23,858 bases of DNA from Amycolatopsis camponoti (GCF_902497555.1 NZ_CABVGP010000006.1:1-23858), one strand, 5' to 3'. Shown: positions 1-6,740, counted from the stretch's first letter. Made by a program: numbers and translations. The notes: generated from the letters alone by a model not told the origin.

Positions 1-498
1 GAATATGTTGCCAGTAATCCGCAAATCACTACCGATGTTGCCGCATTTTTTCCAATCGTGCTTCTGGGAGCAGAAGCAGCAGATCCTGGCCTTGCTCCAG
101 CAAATTTAGTTAGTCCGGACATGGGGGTAATTCTTAATTCTGCACGTAATCGCTGTTTGTCAGAATTACAATCTGATCTCAAGGCAGCACCTAAAACAGT
201 CTTTAAACCGAATGTAGATTTGACACATTTGACAAATTATTTAAAAAAACAGTCTATTGAGAATATGACACCTAGTGTGCCGCTGCTAATTGTACAAGGT
301 GATAAAGACCAGCTTGTAGATTACCGTGGTACTTATGCTTACTATCAGCAAGTATGTAAGAATCAAAAACCTATTGCCTTTCACCCAGTCAAGAATGGAG
401 ATCATCGTGACTCTTTAAGACAAAGTGAATTCCTGATTGGAAGCTTTATCAATTCAGTTGAACAAGGGAAAACTATCAATACCTGCAATTCAAAATGA
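1..498 (+). CDS. Secreted alpha/beta hydrolase, C-terminal part (cut by window start)
   Basis: The frame is open from base 1 (GAA TAT GTT) to a TGA at 496-498. The 165 residues match the C-terminal part of the full hydrolase at 10593-11795. The fragment keeps the likely acidic residue region (VQGDKDQLVDYRG) and the likely catalytic histidine region (NGDHRDS) of the alpha/beta hydrolase fold. The nucleophile lies in the missing N-terminal part. The truncation is only the window edge, which coincides with a cluster where passes 2 and 3 also disagree. Confidence 0.9.
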   Translation, partial: EYVASNPQITTDVAAFFPIVLLGAEAADPGLAPANLVSPDMGVILNSARNRCLSELQSDLKAAPKTVFKPNVDLTHLTNYLKKQSIENMTPSVPLLIVQGDKDQLVDYRGTYAYYQQVCKNQKPIAFHPVKNGDHRDSLRQSEFLIGSFINSVEQGKTINTCNSK

Positions 499-592
499 TA
501 CGGTAGGCTTAGGATTTTGAACTCAAAATAAAGCTATACAGTAGAAGATTAAAATATTTCGAGTTTTAATATATAAATGGAAATAAATCAAA

Positions 593-1369
593 ATGATGCC
601 GCAAAGGTTATTATCCCTGACGAATAAAGTAGCACTTGTAACAGGCGGTGCAGCAGGTATTGGGAAAGCCAGCGCTCTCATTCTTGCTCAAGCAGGCTCG
701 GACGTTATGATTGCCGATTTAAATTTAGACGCAGCTAAACATACAGCTGAAGAAATCAAGAAGTTGACTGGACGCAACATAGAATATGTTGCATGCAATA
801 TTCTGCAAGATGATCAATTGGTCAATGCAGTGAATAAAACAATCGAAACCTTTGGTCACATTCACATCTTAGTGAACAATGCTGGTGGTGGTGGCGGTGG
901 CCGTGAATCTCCTGATCAAATTAGCGTAGATACTATAGAACGTGATTTTCAGCTTAATGTGTTTGCTGCTTGGCGATTGTGTCAACTCGTCGCACCGCAT
1001 ATGAATAAAGCTGGTGACGGCTCAATCATAAATATCAGCTCTATGAGTTCAATTAACAAAAGCCCTGCTATGAGCGGATATGCATCATCAAAAGCAGCGT
1101 TAAATCATATGGTCGCTAATTTGGCACATGATTTTGGTCCGAATATACGTATTAATGCTGTAGGACCTGGAGCGATTCGTACCGCAGCATTAGAAAAAGT
1201 ACTGAAGCCTGAGATTGAAAAAACAATGCTCTCCCATACACCATTACAACGATTAGGTGAACCGGAAGATATTGCGAGAGCTGTGCTATTCTTTGCCTCA
1301 CCTATTTCATCATGGATTTCTGGACAAACCTTATTTGTAAATGGTGGTGGTGTACAAACACTTGATTAA
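593..1369 (+). CDS. SDR-family oxidoreductase, 7-alpha-hydroxysteroid dehydrogenase-like
   Basis: The 258-residue protein is a classical short-chain dehydrogenase. The Rossmann motif TGGAAGIG is at 17-24, an Asp at 42 ends strand 2 (usually NAD preference), NNAG is at 95-98, and the catalytic set is N122, S150, Y163 and K167. The C-terminal half (PEIEKTMLSHTPLQRLGEP, then SSWISGQ and GGGVQTLD) closely follows the pattern I know from E. coli HdhA, so oxidation of a 7-alpha-hydroxysteroid or similar secondary alcohol is the best guess. The substrate is inferred, not shown. It lies 94 bases after the hydrolase on the same strand, probably one transcription unit, and both sit in one pdif-bounded module. 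Two ATGs (593 and 596) are possible starts. This pass has the conserved QRLGEPEDIA segment, which is scrambled in pass 2. Confidence 0.9.
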   Translation: MMPQRLLSLTNKVALVTGGAAGIGKASALILAQAGSDVMIADLNLDAAKHTAEEIKKLTGRNIEYVACNILQDDQLVNAVNKTIETFGHIHILVNNAGGGGGGRESPDQISVDTIERDFQLNVFAAWRLCQLVAPHMNKAGDGSIINISSMSSINKSPAMSGYASSKAALNHMVANLAHDFGPNIRINAVGPGAIRTAALEKVLKPEIEKTMLSHTPLQRLGEPEDIARAVLFFASPISSWISGQTLFVNGGGVQTLD

Positions 1370-1480
1370 AGAGTGGCTGTCTAAAACCTAAAACTCTTAT
1401 AATTTTAATATAAGGTGCAATCTGTATTTGGATGTATAACAACAAGCCTAAAGCTGCTACACAGGTCTCAATTCCCCCCC

Positions 1481-1508
1481 ATTTAACATAATGGATATTA
1501 TACGAAGT
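1481..1508 (-). other. pdif site (XerD-XerC order on + strand)
   Basis: This 28-bp site reads ATTTAACATAA, spacer TGGATA, then TTATACGAAGT. These are the reverse complements of the XerD half (TTATGTTAAAT) and XerC half (ACTTCGTATAA) of Acinetobacter pdif sites. It separates the hydrolase/SDR module from the BrnTA module. Seven C residues (1474-1480) directly abut the XerD half. Confidence 0.9.
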
Positions 1509-1570
1509 ACACTTGTATATGAATATAAATATCAAATACTTAATAAAACCAGAAAAATCTAAAAATGCCC

Positions 1571-1603
1571 AAAAAGCCGACTTTGAAACAAGTCGGCTTT
1601 TTT
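1571..1603 (+). terminator. Rho-independent terminator
   Basis: A perfect stem AAAAGCCGACTT / AAGTCGGCTTTT (1572-1583 and 1590-1601) with loop TGAAAC runs into T residues. It lies beyond the pdif site, 200 bases after the SDR stop and before brnT. It probably ends SDR transcripts or insulates the BrnTA module. No gene ends directly before it. Confidence 0.85.
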
Positions 1604-1660
1604 ATGAGCAGTTTTGATACTTCTTGCCAATAATTTTGACTAAAAATTACACGAATCTGG

Positions 1661-1700
1661 TTGAGTGATACAATTTTGTGATACATTATTGTATATACAA
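1661..1700 (+). promoter_or_regulatory. Probable brnTA promoter/operator
   Basis: The segment holds two GTGATACA words (1665 and 1679 regions) and a perfect 12-bp palindrome TTGTATATACAA at 1689-1700, 15 bases before the brnT start. BrnT/BrnA operons are usually repressed by the antitoxin or the complex at such palindromes. A weak sigma70-like pair (TTGAGT 1661-1666, CATTAT 1684-1689, 17-base spacer) overlaps it. The operator role is inferred. Confidence 0.5.
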
Positions 1701-1715
1701 ATTTGAATGTTTTTT

Positions 1716-2003
1716 ATGGAACAGTATTTTGAATGGGATGAGGCTAAGAATCGAAAGAATCAGAAAAAGCATGATATCTCTTTCGAAACTGCAAGCCTTG
1801 TTTTTGAAGATCCATTACGGATCTCAATCCAAGACAGACATACCAATGGTGAAGAACGTTGGCAAACCATTGGACGAGTTAAAGGCGTACTAATGTTATT
1901 GGTGGCTCACACCATTTTTGATGAAGATGACTGTGAAATCATCCGAATCATTAGTGCAAGGCAAGTCACTAAAGCGGAGCGAAACAAATATGAGCATGGT
2001 TAG
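1716..2003 (+). CDS. brnT: BrnT-family toxin (type II toxin-antitoxin)
   Basis: The 95-residue protein starts MEQYFEWDEAKNRKNQKKH, the classic N-terminus of the BrnT/DUF497 family. It ends with the family's DxxxCEIIRIISARxxTKAERxxY pattern. BrnT is a RelE-fold ribonuclease that blocks translation. An upstream in-frame ATG at 1707 would add three residues (MFF), but the family normally begins near MxxxFEWDxxKN. No clear Shine-Dalgarno is seen. It overlaps brnA by 14 bases, the usual toxin-first order of this family, which implies translational coupling. Confidence 0.93.
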   Translation: MEQYFEWDEAKNRKNQKKHDISFETASLVFEDPLRISIQDRHTNGEERWQTIGRVKGVLMLLVAHTIFDEDDCEIIRIISARQVTKAERNKYEHG

Positions 2004-2304
2004 ATACTCACGCAAAGAGCTAAATGAGAAATTTGGTGAGAAGCAAGATGCTGAAATTCAACGCTTGCTTGCTAAAGGCACGGTTCCTGATGATCAGCTA
2101 GATCTATCAGATATTCCTGAAATTACAGACTGGAGCAATGCTGTACGCCAAAATCAATTTTACCGCCCAGTAAAGCAACAAACTTCAATTCGGTTAGATG
2201 CTGATGTACTTGCTTGGTTCAAAGCACAAGGCAAAGGTTATCAAACACGTATGAATGAAATTTTACGAGATGCTATGCTAAAAGAATTAAAAAATCATCA
2301 ATAA
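1990..2304 (+). CDS. brnA: BrnA-family antitoxin
   Basis: The 104-residue protein starts at the ATG at 1990 (MSMVRYSRKEL), with GGAG about 10 bases upstream inside brnT. An ATG at 1996 is an alternative, and the longer frame from 1918 would lie inside brnT and is not credible. The N-terminal part is charged and would wrap the toxin. The C-terminal half (QTSIRLDADVLAWFKAQGK, then YQTRMNEILRDAM) is the ribbon-helix-helix DNA-binding domain that dimerises and represses the operon. Identical in both passes. Confidence 0.92.
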   Translation: MSMVRYSRKELNEKFGEKQDAEIQRLLAKGTVPDDQLDLSDIPEITDWSNAVRQNQFYRPVKQQTSIRLDADVLAWFKAQGKGYQTRMNEILRDAMLKELKNHQ

Positions 2305-2306
2305 AA

Positions 2307-2330
2307 ATGGTAGCTTAGGCTCCCATTTTT
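2307..2330 (+). terminator. Terminator after brnA
   Basis: ATGGTAGC, loop TTAG, then GCTCCCAT forms a stem with one mismatch, followed by five T residues, directly after the brnA stop. It is a near copy of the perfect terminator after relE (10374-10403). This suggests the ends of the two toxin-antitoxin modules share ancestry. Confidence 0.75.
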
Positions 2331-2331
2331 G

Positions 2332-2350
2332 ACTTCATTTTTAGGGGGGG
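2332..2350 (+). other. Probable internally deleted pdif remnant
   Basis: ACTTC (2332-2336) is the start of a XerC half. It is followed directly by ATTTTTA and seven G residues (2344-2350). The intact pdif after relE has the same left flank (TTTGACTTC) and a right flank ATTTTAGG, with about 20 core bases between them that are absent here. The G7 tract mirrors the C7 tract beside the XerD half of the pdif at 1481-1508. I infer a former XerC-XerD site that closed the BrnTA module and lost its core. Confidence 0.5.
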
Positions 2351-2395
2351 ATTACCATTCAAAAATTTAAATAGTAGATTTTATAAATTTTCAAG

Positions 2396-2410
2396 TGTTA
2401 TATTATAACA
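2396..2410 (+). promoter_or_regulatory. Zur box upstream of the ZnuD-like gene
   Basis: TGTTATA-T-TATAACA is a perfect 7-1-7 palindrome, 22 bases before the receptor start. It matches the core of the gammaproteobacterial Zur consensus (TGTTATAnTATAACA). It overlaps A/T-rich sequence suited to a -10 element, so zinc-loaded Zur should block transcription and zinc starvation should release it. The match is seen. The regulation is inferred from the known Zur regulon. Confidence 0.85.
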
Positions 2411-2432
2411 TAACATTAAATTTGGTTGTTTT

Positions 2433-4844
2433 ATGCTAAATAAAAGTAAACTATTTTTAGCTTTAATTACTTTAGGGGCCTCGAAAATTTTATTGGCAGC
2501 TGAAGGGCCTGTTACTACCTTAAATACAATAGTATTAACTGCACAATCTGATGAGTTAGGGTCTGAGCTGTTAGGCAAAAGTCTAAATGTTAGTAATCAG
2601 TTTATTGATACTAGTAAACTTAAACAGCGTTCGACAACTCTAGGGGATGCCTTGGGTACGGAATTAGGAATTCATTCTAATCAATATGGAGGTGGAGCAT
2701 CTGCTCCTATTATTCGTGGGCAGGAAGGAAAACGTATTAAAGTTTTACAGAATAATGCTGACGTGTTGGATATGTCTAATATGTCTCCAGATCACGCTGT
2801 CACAGTTGAACCAAGTTTAGCTAAGTCTATTGAAATTATACGTGGTGCAAGTACCCTTTTGTATAGTTCAAATAGTGCGGCAGGGGTAGTCAATGTCATT
2901 GACTATAAAATTCCAACCCAAATGCCTCAAGACGGATTAGAGGGTAACACTACATTACGTTTTAATACTGGCAGTAATGAGAAGTTGACCACAGCAGGTG
3001 TAACAGTTGGCTTAAGCCCACGTGTAGCTTTACGGGCAGAAGGGTTATATCGTAATGCTGGTAACTATAAAACTCCTCATTACCAGTCTAGCTCTTATAA
3101 TTCTTTAGAAGATCTTGAAAACCAAAACATTGTTTATAAAAATTTAAAATACTTACCAGAAAGCTGGGCAGAGTCAAGATTAGGTACGCTCGGATTATCC
3201 TGGATAGACGATAATACTTATTTAGGAGTTTCTTATACACATCGTCATGATGAATATGGTTTACCAGCCCATAGCCATTTATATGAAGGTTGTGGTGCCT
3301 CTGCAATCAGTATCAATACAAGAATTAGTGGATTAAAAAATTATCTTTTATATTATCCTCAATTGATGGAAGAGCAAGATATTAATTATGTAAATCCACG
3401 TCCTGATTGTCATCAGCATAATCATATTCATGAAACTACTTTCTCTCATAATGCTCCTTATATTGACTTAAATACTCGACGTTATGATATGCGTGGAGAA
3501 TTCACTCAACCATTTACCGGTATTGACAAAATTCGTACCTCATTGAGTTATATAGATTATTTTCACAATGAACTCGAGGGAGATAAGATTACTAACTTTT
3601 TTAAAAATACAGGAAAAGTAGGCCGCATAGAGTTATCACATCAGCCATTAGGGGAATTAACTGGTATATTGGGGCTACAATATTTGGAACAGGATAATAG
3701 TGCTTTATCACCAGTCCATTCTCAAGAAGGCCATACCACCTATCTAGATACTCAGCAGCTATTAAATCGAAATGTCACTAAAAACTTTAGTGTATTTGGC
3801 CTAGAAAAATATAACTGGAACGACTTTACTTTCGAACTAGGTGCTCGTATAGAAAAGCAGAAAGTTAGTATGGATTATGATATAGAAAAAATTAAAGATT
3901 CAATGAAACCTTGGCCTAATAAATATAACAGTCCTTATGTAGAAAAAAATAATAAAATCAGGGCTCAAAATTTAAAATCTATTTTAGAAGCTGTTCAACC
4001 TAACAAAGAAACAGCTTTTTCTTATGCAGGTACAGTCCACTGGAGATTTGCTCCAAATTATATCTTATCATTAACAGGTACACATCAAGAAAGATTACCT
4101 AATGCACAAGAAATGTATACTCATGGTATGCATCTCGCTACTAATTCTTTTGAAATAGGTAACCGCTTTCTAAGAAAAGAGAAATCCAATAATTTAGAAA
4201 TCAGTCTGGCCTATAAGGATGATTTACTTGATTATCAAATCAGTACTTACTATTATGATTTTGATAACTATATATATTTACAGACACTCAATGAAGTTTT
4301 AGGAACTACAAAAGTTAGAGATCAGCATACACTACGTATTAATCATTATAGCCAGTCTGCTGCTAATTTTTATGGATTAGAGGGCAACATAGGGTATCAA
4401 TTTAATTCTGTTTATCACGGCTCTCTTTTTGGAGATTATGTGAAAGGCCGTTTAACAAATTTACCTGATGCTGTAATTGCATACGATATCTGGAATAGAG
4501 AACCGACTTTAGCTCCCCAAAAGGATCGTTACACTCCTAGATTACCTCCTGCTCGTTTGGGTGCAGCTAAAGCTTCGAATTTTGATGAATCGCTTAAAGG
4601 TGAAATAGAATATTATCGAGTCTTTAAACAAGATAATATTTCTAAATTTGAGCAGGTTACATCAGGTTATAATATGCTTAATATGACTTTAGCATATAAA
4701 AATAAGCTATCTCACACAGAATATGATTTATTCTTTAAAGCGAATAATTTACTTGATCAGAAAGTCTATGCCCATGAAACATTTTTGCCATATATTCCCC
4801 AAATTGGAAGAAATTTTAGTTTAGGCTTAAATCTTAATTTCTAG
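2433..4844 (+). CDS. znuD: TonB-dependent outer-membrane receptor, ZnuD-like (zinc uptake)
   Basis: The 803-residue protein has a signal peptide (1-22, hydrophobic, ending LLA before AEG). A TonB-box-like segment follows (TIVLTA, 32-37). The plug domain includes QYGGGASAPIIRGQ (84-97), SPDHAV (118-123) and EIIRGASTLLYSS (134-146). The rest is a beta-barrel ending in a terminal Phe. These motifs, the LPAHSHLYEGC segment, and a Cys/His-rich loop (D325 C H Q H N H I H E334) closely match my memory of neisserial ZnuD, which imports zinc through the outer membrane using TonB energy. A Zur box stands upstream. Pass 1 is intact, while pass 2 is broken in the barrel. The stretch near residues 712-718 (AAKASN) also differs between passes and may be wrong in both. 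Confidence 0.93.
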   Translation: MLNKSKLFLALITLGASKILLAAEGPVTTLNTIVLTAQSDELGSELLGKSLNVSNQFIDTSKLKQRSTTLGDALGTELGIHSNQYGGGASAPIIRGQEGKRIKVLQNNADVLDMSNMSPDHAVTVEPSLAKSIEIIRGASTLLYSSNSAAGVVNVIDYKIPTQMPQDGLEGNTTLRFNTGSNEKLTTAGVTVGLSPRVALRAEGLYRNAGNYKTPHYQSSSYNSLEDLENQNIVYKNLKYLPESWAESRLGTLGLSWIDDNTYLGVSYTHRHDEYGLPAHSHLYEGCGASAISINTRISGLKNYLLYYPQLMEEQDINYVNPRPDCHQHNHIHETTFSHNAPYIDLNTRRYDMRGEFTQPFTGIDKIRTSLSYIDYFHNELEGDKITNFFKNTGKVGRIELSHQPLGELTGILGLQYLEQDNSALSPVHSQEGHTTYLDTQQLLNRNVTKNFSVFGLEKYNWNDFTFELGARIEKQKVSMDYDIEKIKDSMKPWPNKYNSPYVEKNNKIRAQNLKSILEAVQPNKETAFSYAGTVHWRFAPNYILSLTGTHQERLPNAQEMYTHGMHLATNSFEIGNRFLRKEKSNNLEISLAYKDDLLDYQISTYYYDFDNYIYLQTLNEVLGTTKVRDQHTLRINHYSQSAANFYGLEGNIGYQFNSVYHGSLFGDYVKGRLTNLPDAVIAYDIWNREPTLAPQKDRYTPRLPPARLGAAKASNFDESLKGEIEYYRVFKQDNISKFEQVTSGYNMLNMTLAYKNKLSHTEYDLFFKANNLLDQKVYAHETFLPYIPQIGRNFSLGLNLNF

Positions 4845-4857
4845 ATAAGATACTGTA

Positions 4858-4891
4858 ATCTTCTAAGAAAATTTCTTAGAAGATTTTTCTT
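4858..4891 (+). terminator. Terminator after the ZnuD-like gene
   Basis: ATCTTCTAAGA (4858-4868) pairs with TCTTAGAAGAT (4874-4884) around a short A/T loop and is followed by TTTTCTT. It starts 14 bases after the receptor stop. The CPBP gene begins 50 bases further on, so it is either under its own promoter or reached by read-through. Confidence 0.8.
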
Positions 4892-4940
4892 ATAAAATGA
4901 TTAGATTAATAATTAAGCTTTTAAGATTAGGAATAAATGA

Positions 4941-5639
4941 ATGTCTTTTTTTAAAAAAAACATCACTAATACTTTAAACTTATTTGATATTTTTATATTA
5001 ACCTTAATTTTTTTTGGTCAAGCAATATACCAATCAACAGAAGAATTTTTGAATTCATCTGATTATGGAGATACTGCTTTAATTAGCTCATATGATTTGA
5101 AAATAGCAAATTATTGGGGAATAGGTTTTGAGCTCTTAAGCCTAGGAATAGCAGCTATTTACTTATTTATACGTCATTTTAATTTTCGATTATTTAATTT
5201 CAATATTAATAGATATACTATACCATTAACATTAATTTTTATTTTAACCGCAGATATAATTGCCAGTTTATATGACTATTTATCATTTAATTTTTTTTCA
5301 ATACTTCCAAAAAAGGTTAATACAGATAATATAGATTTTTCATGGTCAGTAGATTTTATTTTTTATTCATTATTAAATGGATTTTATGAAGAATTTTTTT
5401 TCTTGGGTATATTATTTTTTATTTCAAAAAAATATTATCCTATAATGTATATTTATAGTCTTTTGATTCGATTTAGTTTCCATACCTATCAAGGTATTTC
5501 TGATGCATTAGCAATCACCACTCTAGGTATTGTATTTATAATTTTCCGGCAAAGATTCTATAGTCTTATCCCTTTTATGCTTGCTCATGCATTTTTTGAT
5601 GTATTTGGCTTAGGAGTTCTAGGGACTTTTCTGTACTGA
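4941..5639 (+). CDS. CPBP-family intramembrane glutamic endopeptidase
   Basis: The 232-residue, very hydrophobic protein has about six to seven membrane segments (roughly 14-32, 60-78, 92-112, 134-160, 166-182, 187-202 and 208-230). The CPBP (Abi) motifs are present in order: E150-E151 in FYEEFFFLG, H181 in RFSFHTYQG, and H216/D220 in AHAFFD. The Arg of the usual EExxxR motif is absent, as in the EExxxxG variants. Members are membrane proteases for prenylated proteins, bacteriocin immunity or regulated proteolysis. The substrate here is unknown. It follows the ZnuD-like gene by 96 bases on the same strand, across a terminator. GC content is visibly lower than in its neighbours. Identical in both passes. 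Confidence 0.8.
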   Translation: MSFFKKNITNTLNLFDIFILTLIFFGQAIYQSTEEFLNSSDYGDTALISSYDLKIANYWGIGFELLSLGIAAIYLFIRHFNFRLFNFNINRYTIPLTLIFILTADIIASLYDYLSFNFFSILPKKVNTDNIDFSWSVDFIFYSLLNGFYEEFFFLGILFFISKKYYPIMYIYSLLIRFSFHTYQGISDALAITTLGIVFIIFRQRFYSLIPFMLAHAFFDVFGLGVLGTFLY

Positions 5640-5760
5640 ACCAGTAATTTTAATTAAAAAAATGAAAATACAAGTATGTTTACAAATAGATATAAATTAT
5701 AGATAAGAAATTAATTTAGAAGACTAGAGACATCAGTTAAGTTTCCGGGTTAAGCTAGAT

Positions 5761-5958
5761 TTAATTGGTTATGTGCATACTAATCCAATCCTGGGCTTTT
5801 TGTTCAATCTCATCATTGGCCGAGAACATACTTGGATTCGTAAGCCTGATATTTTCCTGACAACTTCCACTGGCAAAGTAGTATGCAAAAAGTTGTACAT
5901 TTTGTCTATTTTCACAAAGCGTACATGGCTTTGAAAGCTGAATAATATTATCTGACAC
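5761..5958 (-). CDS. Small zinc-ribbon protein (damaged reading)
   Basis: The 65-residue protein starts at GTG (5958-5956), which shares one base with the TAG stop of the upstream RHH gene (TAGTG). GAGGG about 9 bases upstream is a good Shine-Dalgarno. The first Cys pair, CTLC, is present. In pass 1 the second pair reads YYFASGSC, whereas pass 2 (17068-17265) reads LMLCGSC and restores CxxC. The two differ by a 13-base block at 5876-5888, and the pass 2 reading is more credible because it completes a four-Cys zinc ribbon. Function is unknown. It forms an operon with the RHH gene. Confidence 0.65.
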   Translation of the reverse strand: MSDNIIQLSKPCTLCENRQNVQLFAYYFASGSCQENIRLTNPSMFSANDEIEQKAQDWISMHITN

Positions 5959-6329
5959 TACTTTACCCTCTTATAGTTATCATCTGCATATGAATAACCT
6001 TTAGCTTGTATCATTCTAACCTCATCTTTAGAAGCGCCATTTTTCATTAAGAGCCACAACATCATGAAATATAGTCCAGAAAAGTCTTCATAGTATTTTT
6101 CAGAAAAATTATTATCTTCCTCAAAATCATCTATTCGCTTTTCTAATCGATTCACCAGATCCTCAATACGATCGGCTTGCTGTTTAACAGCAATAGATTG
6201 AAAATCATTGGTCAAAATTTTACTGAATAATTTACTGGTTCTGATTCCTTCTGAATTAGCCAATTGATCGTAGAATTCTGCTACTTGTGGATCTAACCTG
6301 ACTGCATAAGTTTTGACTTTTTCGCCCAT
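5958..6329 (-). CDS. Ribbon-helix-helix DNA-binding protein with coiled coil
   Basis: The 123-residue protein begins MGEKVKTYAVRLDPQVAEF, a typical ribbon-helix-helix strand and helix (about 5-45). A heptad-like segment follows (DRIEDLVNRLEKRIDDFEE, about 55-75), then a hydrophobic helix (YFMMLWLLMK). The start has AGAGGTG-like sequence upstream (complement of 6335-6342). I do not recognise a named family. RHH proteins of this size on small plasmids serve as copy-number repressors, partition or mobilisation accessory proteins, or autoregulators. It reads away from the origin leader, and the TGTAC palindromes directly upstream are its likely operators. Identical in both passes. Confidence 0.75.
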   Translation of the reverse strand: MGEKVKTYAVRLDPQVAEFYDQLANSEGIRTSKLFSKILTNDFQSIAVKQQADRIEDLVNRLEKRIDDFEEDNNFSEKYYEDFSGLYFMMLWLLMKNGASKDEVRMIQAKGYSYADDNYKRVK

Positions 6330-6355
6330 AAATTACACCTCTTATTAAAATTAGA

Positions 6356-6631
6356 TTTTGTACAAAATTAAATATATATAATTCAACTAATTAAATAAAA
6401 AATAATAGGTAGATTACGTACAAACCTATTTGTACAGAATTAATTTATTTTAAAACAAAAACTTATTTAAATATAATGCTTTTTTTATGTACAACAATGA
6501 GTACATAATTTTTATTAAATTTATCAATACTTTATCTAAAAAAAGTATGGTTTTCATGTACAAGCATGTGCACAGCATAAAAAACATATAATTCAACTAC
6601 TTATTCTAAAAAAATACTATTTTTCTGTACA
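6356..6631. promoter_or_regulatory. Array of TGTAC palindromes upstream of the RHH operon
   Basis: Inverted repeats are centred on GTAC. TTTTGTACAAAA (6356-6367) is perfect. GTACAAA-4-TTTGTAC spans 6418-6435. TTATGTAC-8-GTACATAA spans 6485-6508. Two looser sites follow: CATGTACAAG/CATGTGCAC (6555-6573) and CTGTACAC (6625-6632). The last two sit in direct repeats about 70 bases apart (6529-6562 and 6599-6631, sharing CTAAAAAAA). The phrase ATATAATTCAACTA also occurs twice (near 6375 and 6587). I infer operators for the RHH protein or a centromere-like partition site. Confidence 0.55.
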
Positions 6632-6637
6632 CGTTTC

Positions 6638-6692
6638 TGAAACCCTAAAAAATCGCTGAAATCCTTATCCTGTAAGGCTTTGAAGGGTTTCA
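6638..6692. repeat. Nested hairpin in the origin leader
   Basis: The outer arms TGAAACCCT (6638-6646) and AGGGTTTCA (6684-6692) are a perfect 9-bp inverted repeat. Inside it, CCTTA (6663-6667) and TAAGG (6673-6677) form a second stem with loop TCCTG. The structure could be a single-strand origin, an oriT-like element or a regulatory RNA fold. The sequence alone does not decide. Confidence 0.55.
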
Positions 6693-6721
6693 TCGTTAGA
6701 TGCGTGGTGTGTGACAAAAAA

Positions 6722-6740
6722 ATCCCGGCATGTGCCGGAT
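6722..6740. repeat. Short GC-rich hairpin
   Basis: CCGGCA (6725-6730) pairs with TGCCGG (6733-6738) across a 2-base loop, with AT/AT extension past a bulged C. It is a GC-rich island in AT-rich surroundings, just after GTGTGTGACAAAAAA. There is no T-run on the + strand. On the - strand it is followed by a run of T (complement of 6715-6721), so it could terminate leftward transcription. Confidence 0.5.

Noticed and set aside
1302..1535. Minus-strand 77-residue ORF over the SDR end and pdif site
   Set aside because: It spans a recombination site and the opposite strand of a conserved gene, and the pass 2 two-base deletion would break it.
1678..1893. 71-residue plus-strand ORF at the brnT start
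   Set aside because: It is out of frame with brnT across the conserved part of that gene and has no recognisable features.
5640..5760. A missing D-C pdif site between the CPBP gene and the zinc-ribbon gene
   Set aside because: The alternation pattern would predict one, but I find no XerC or XerD half here.
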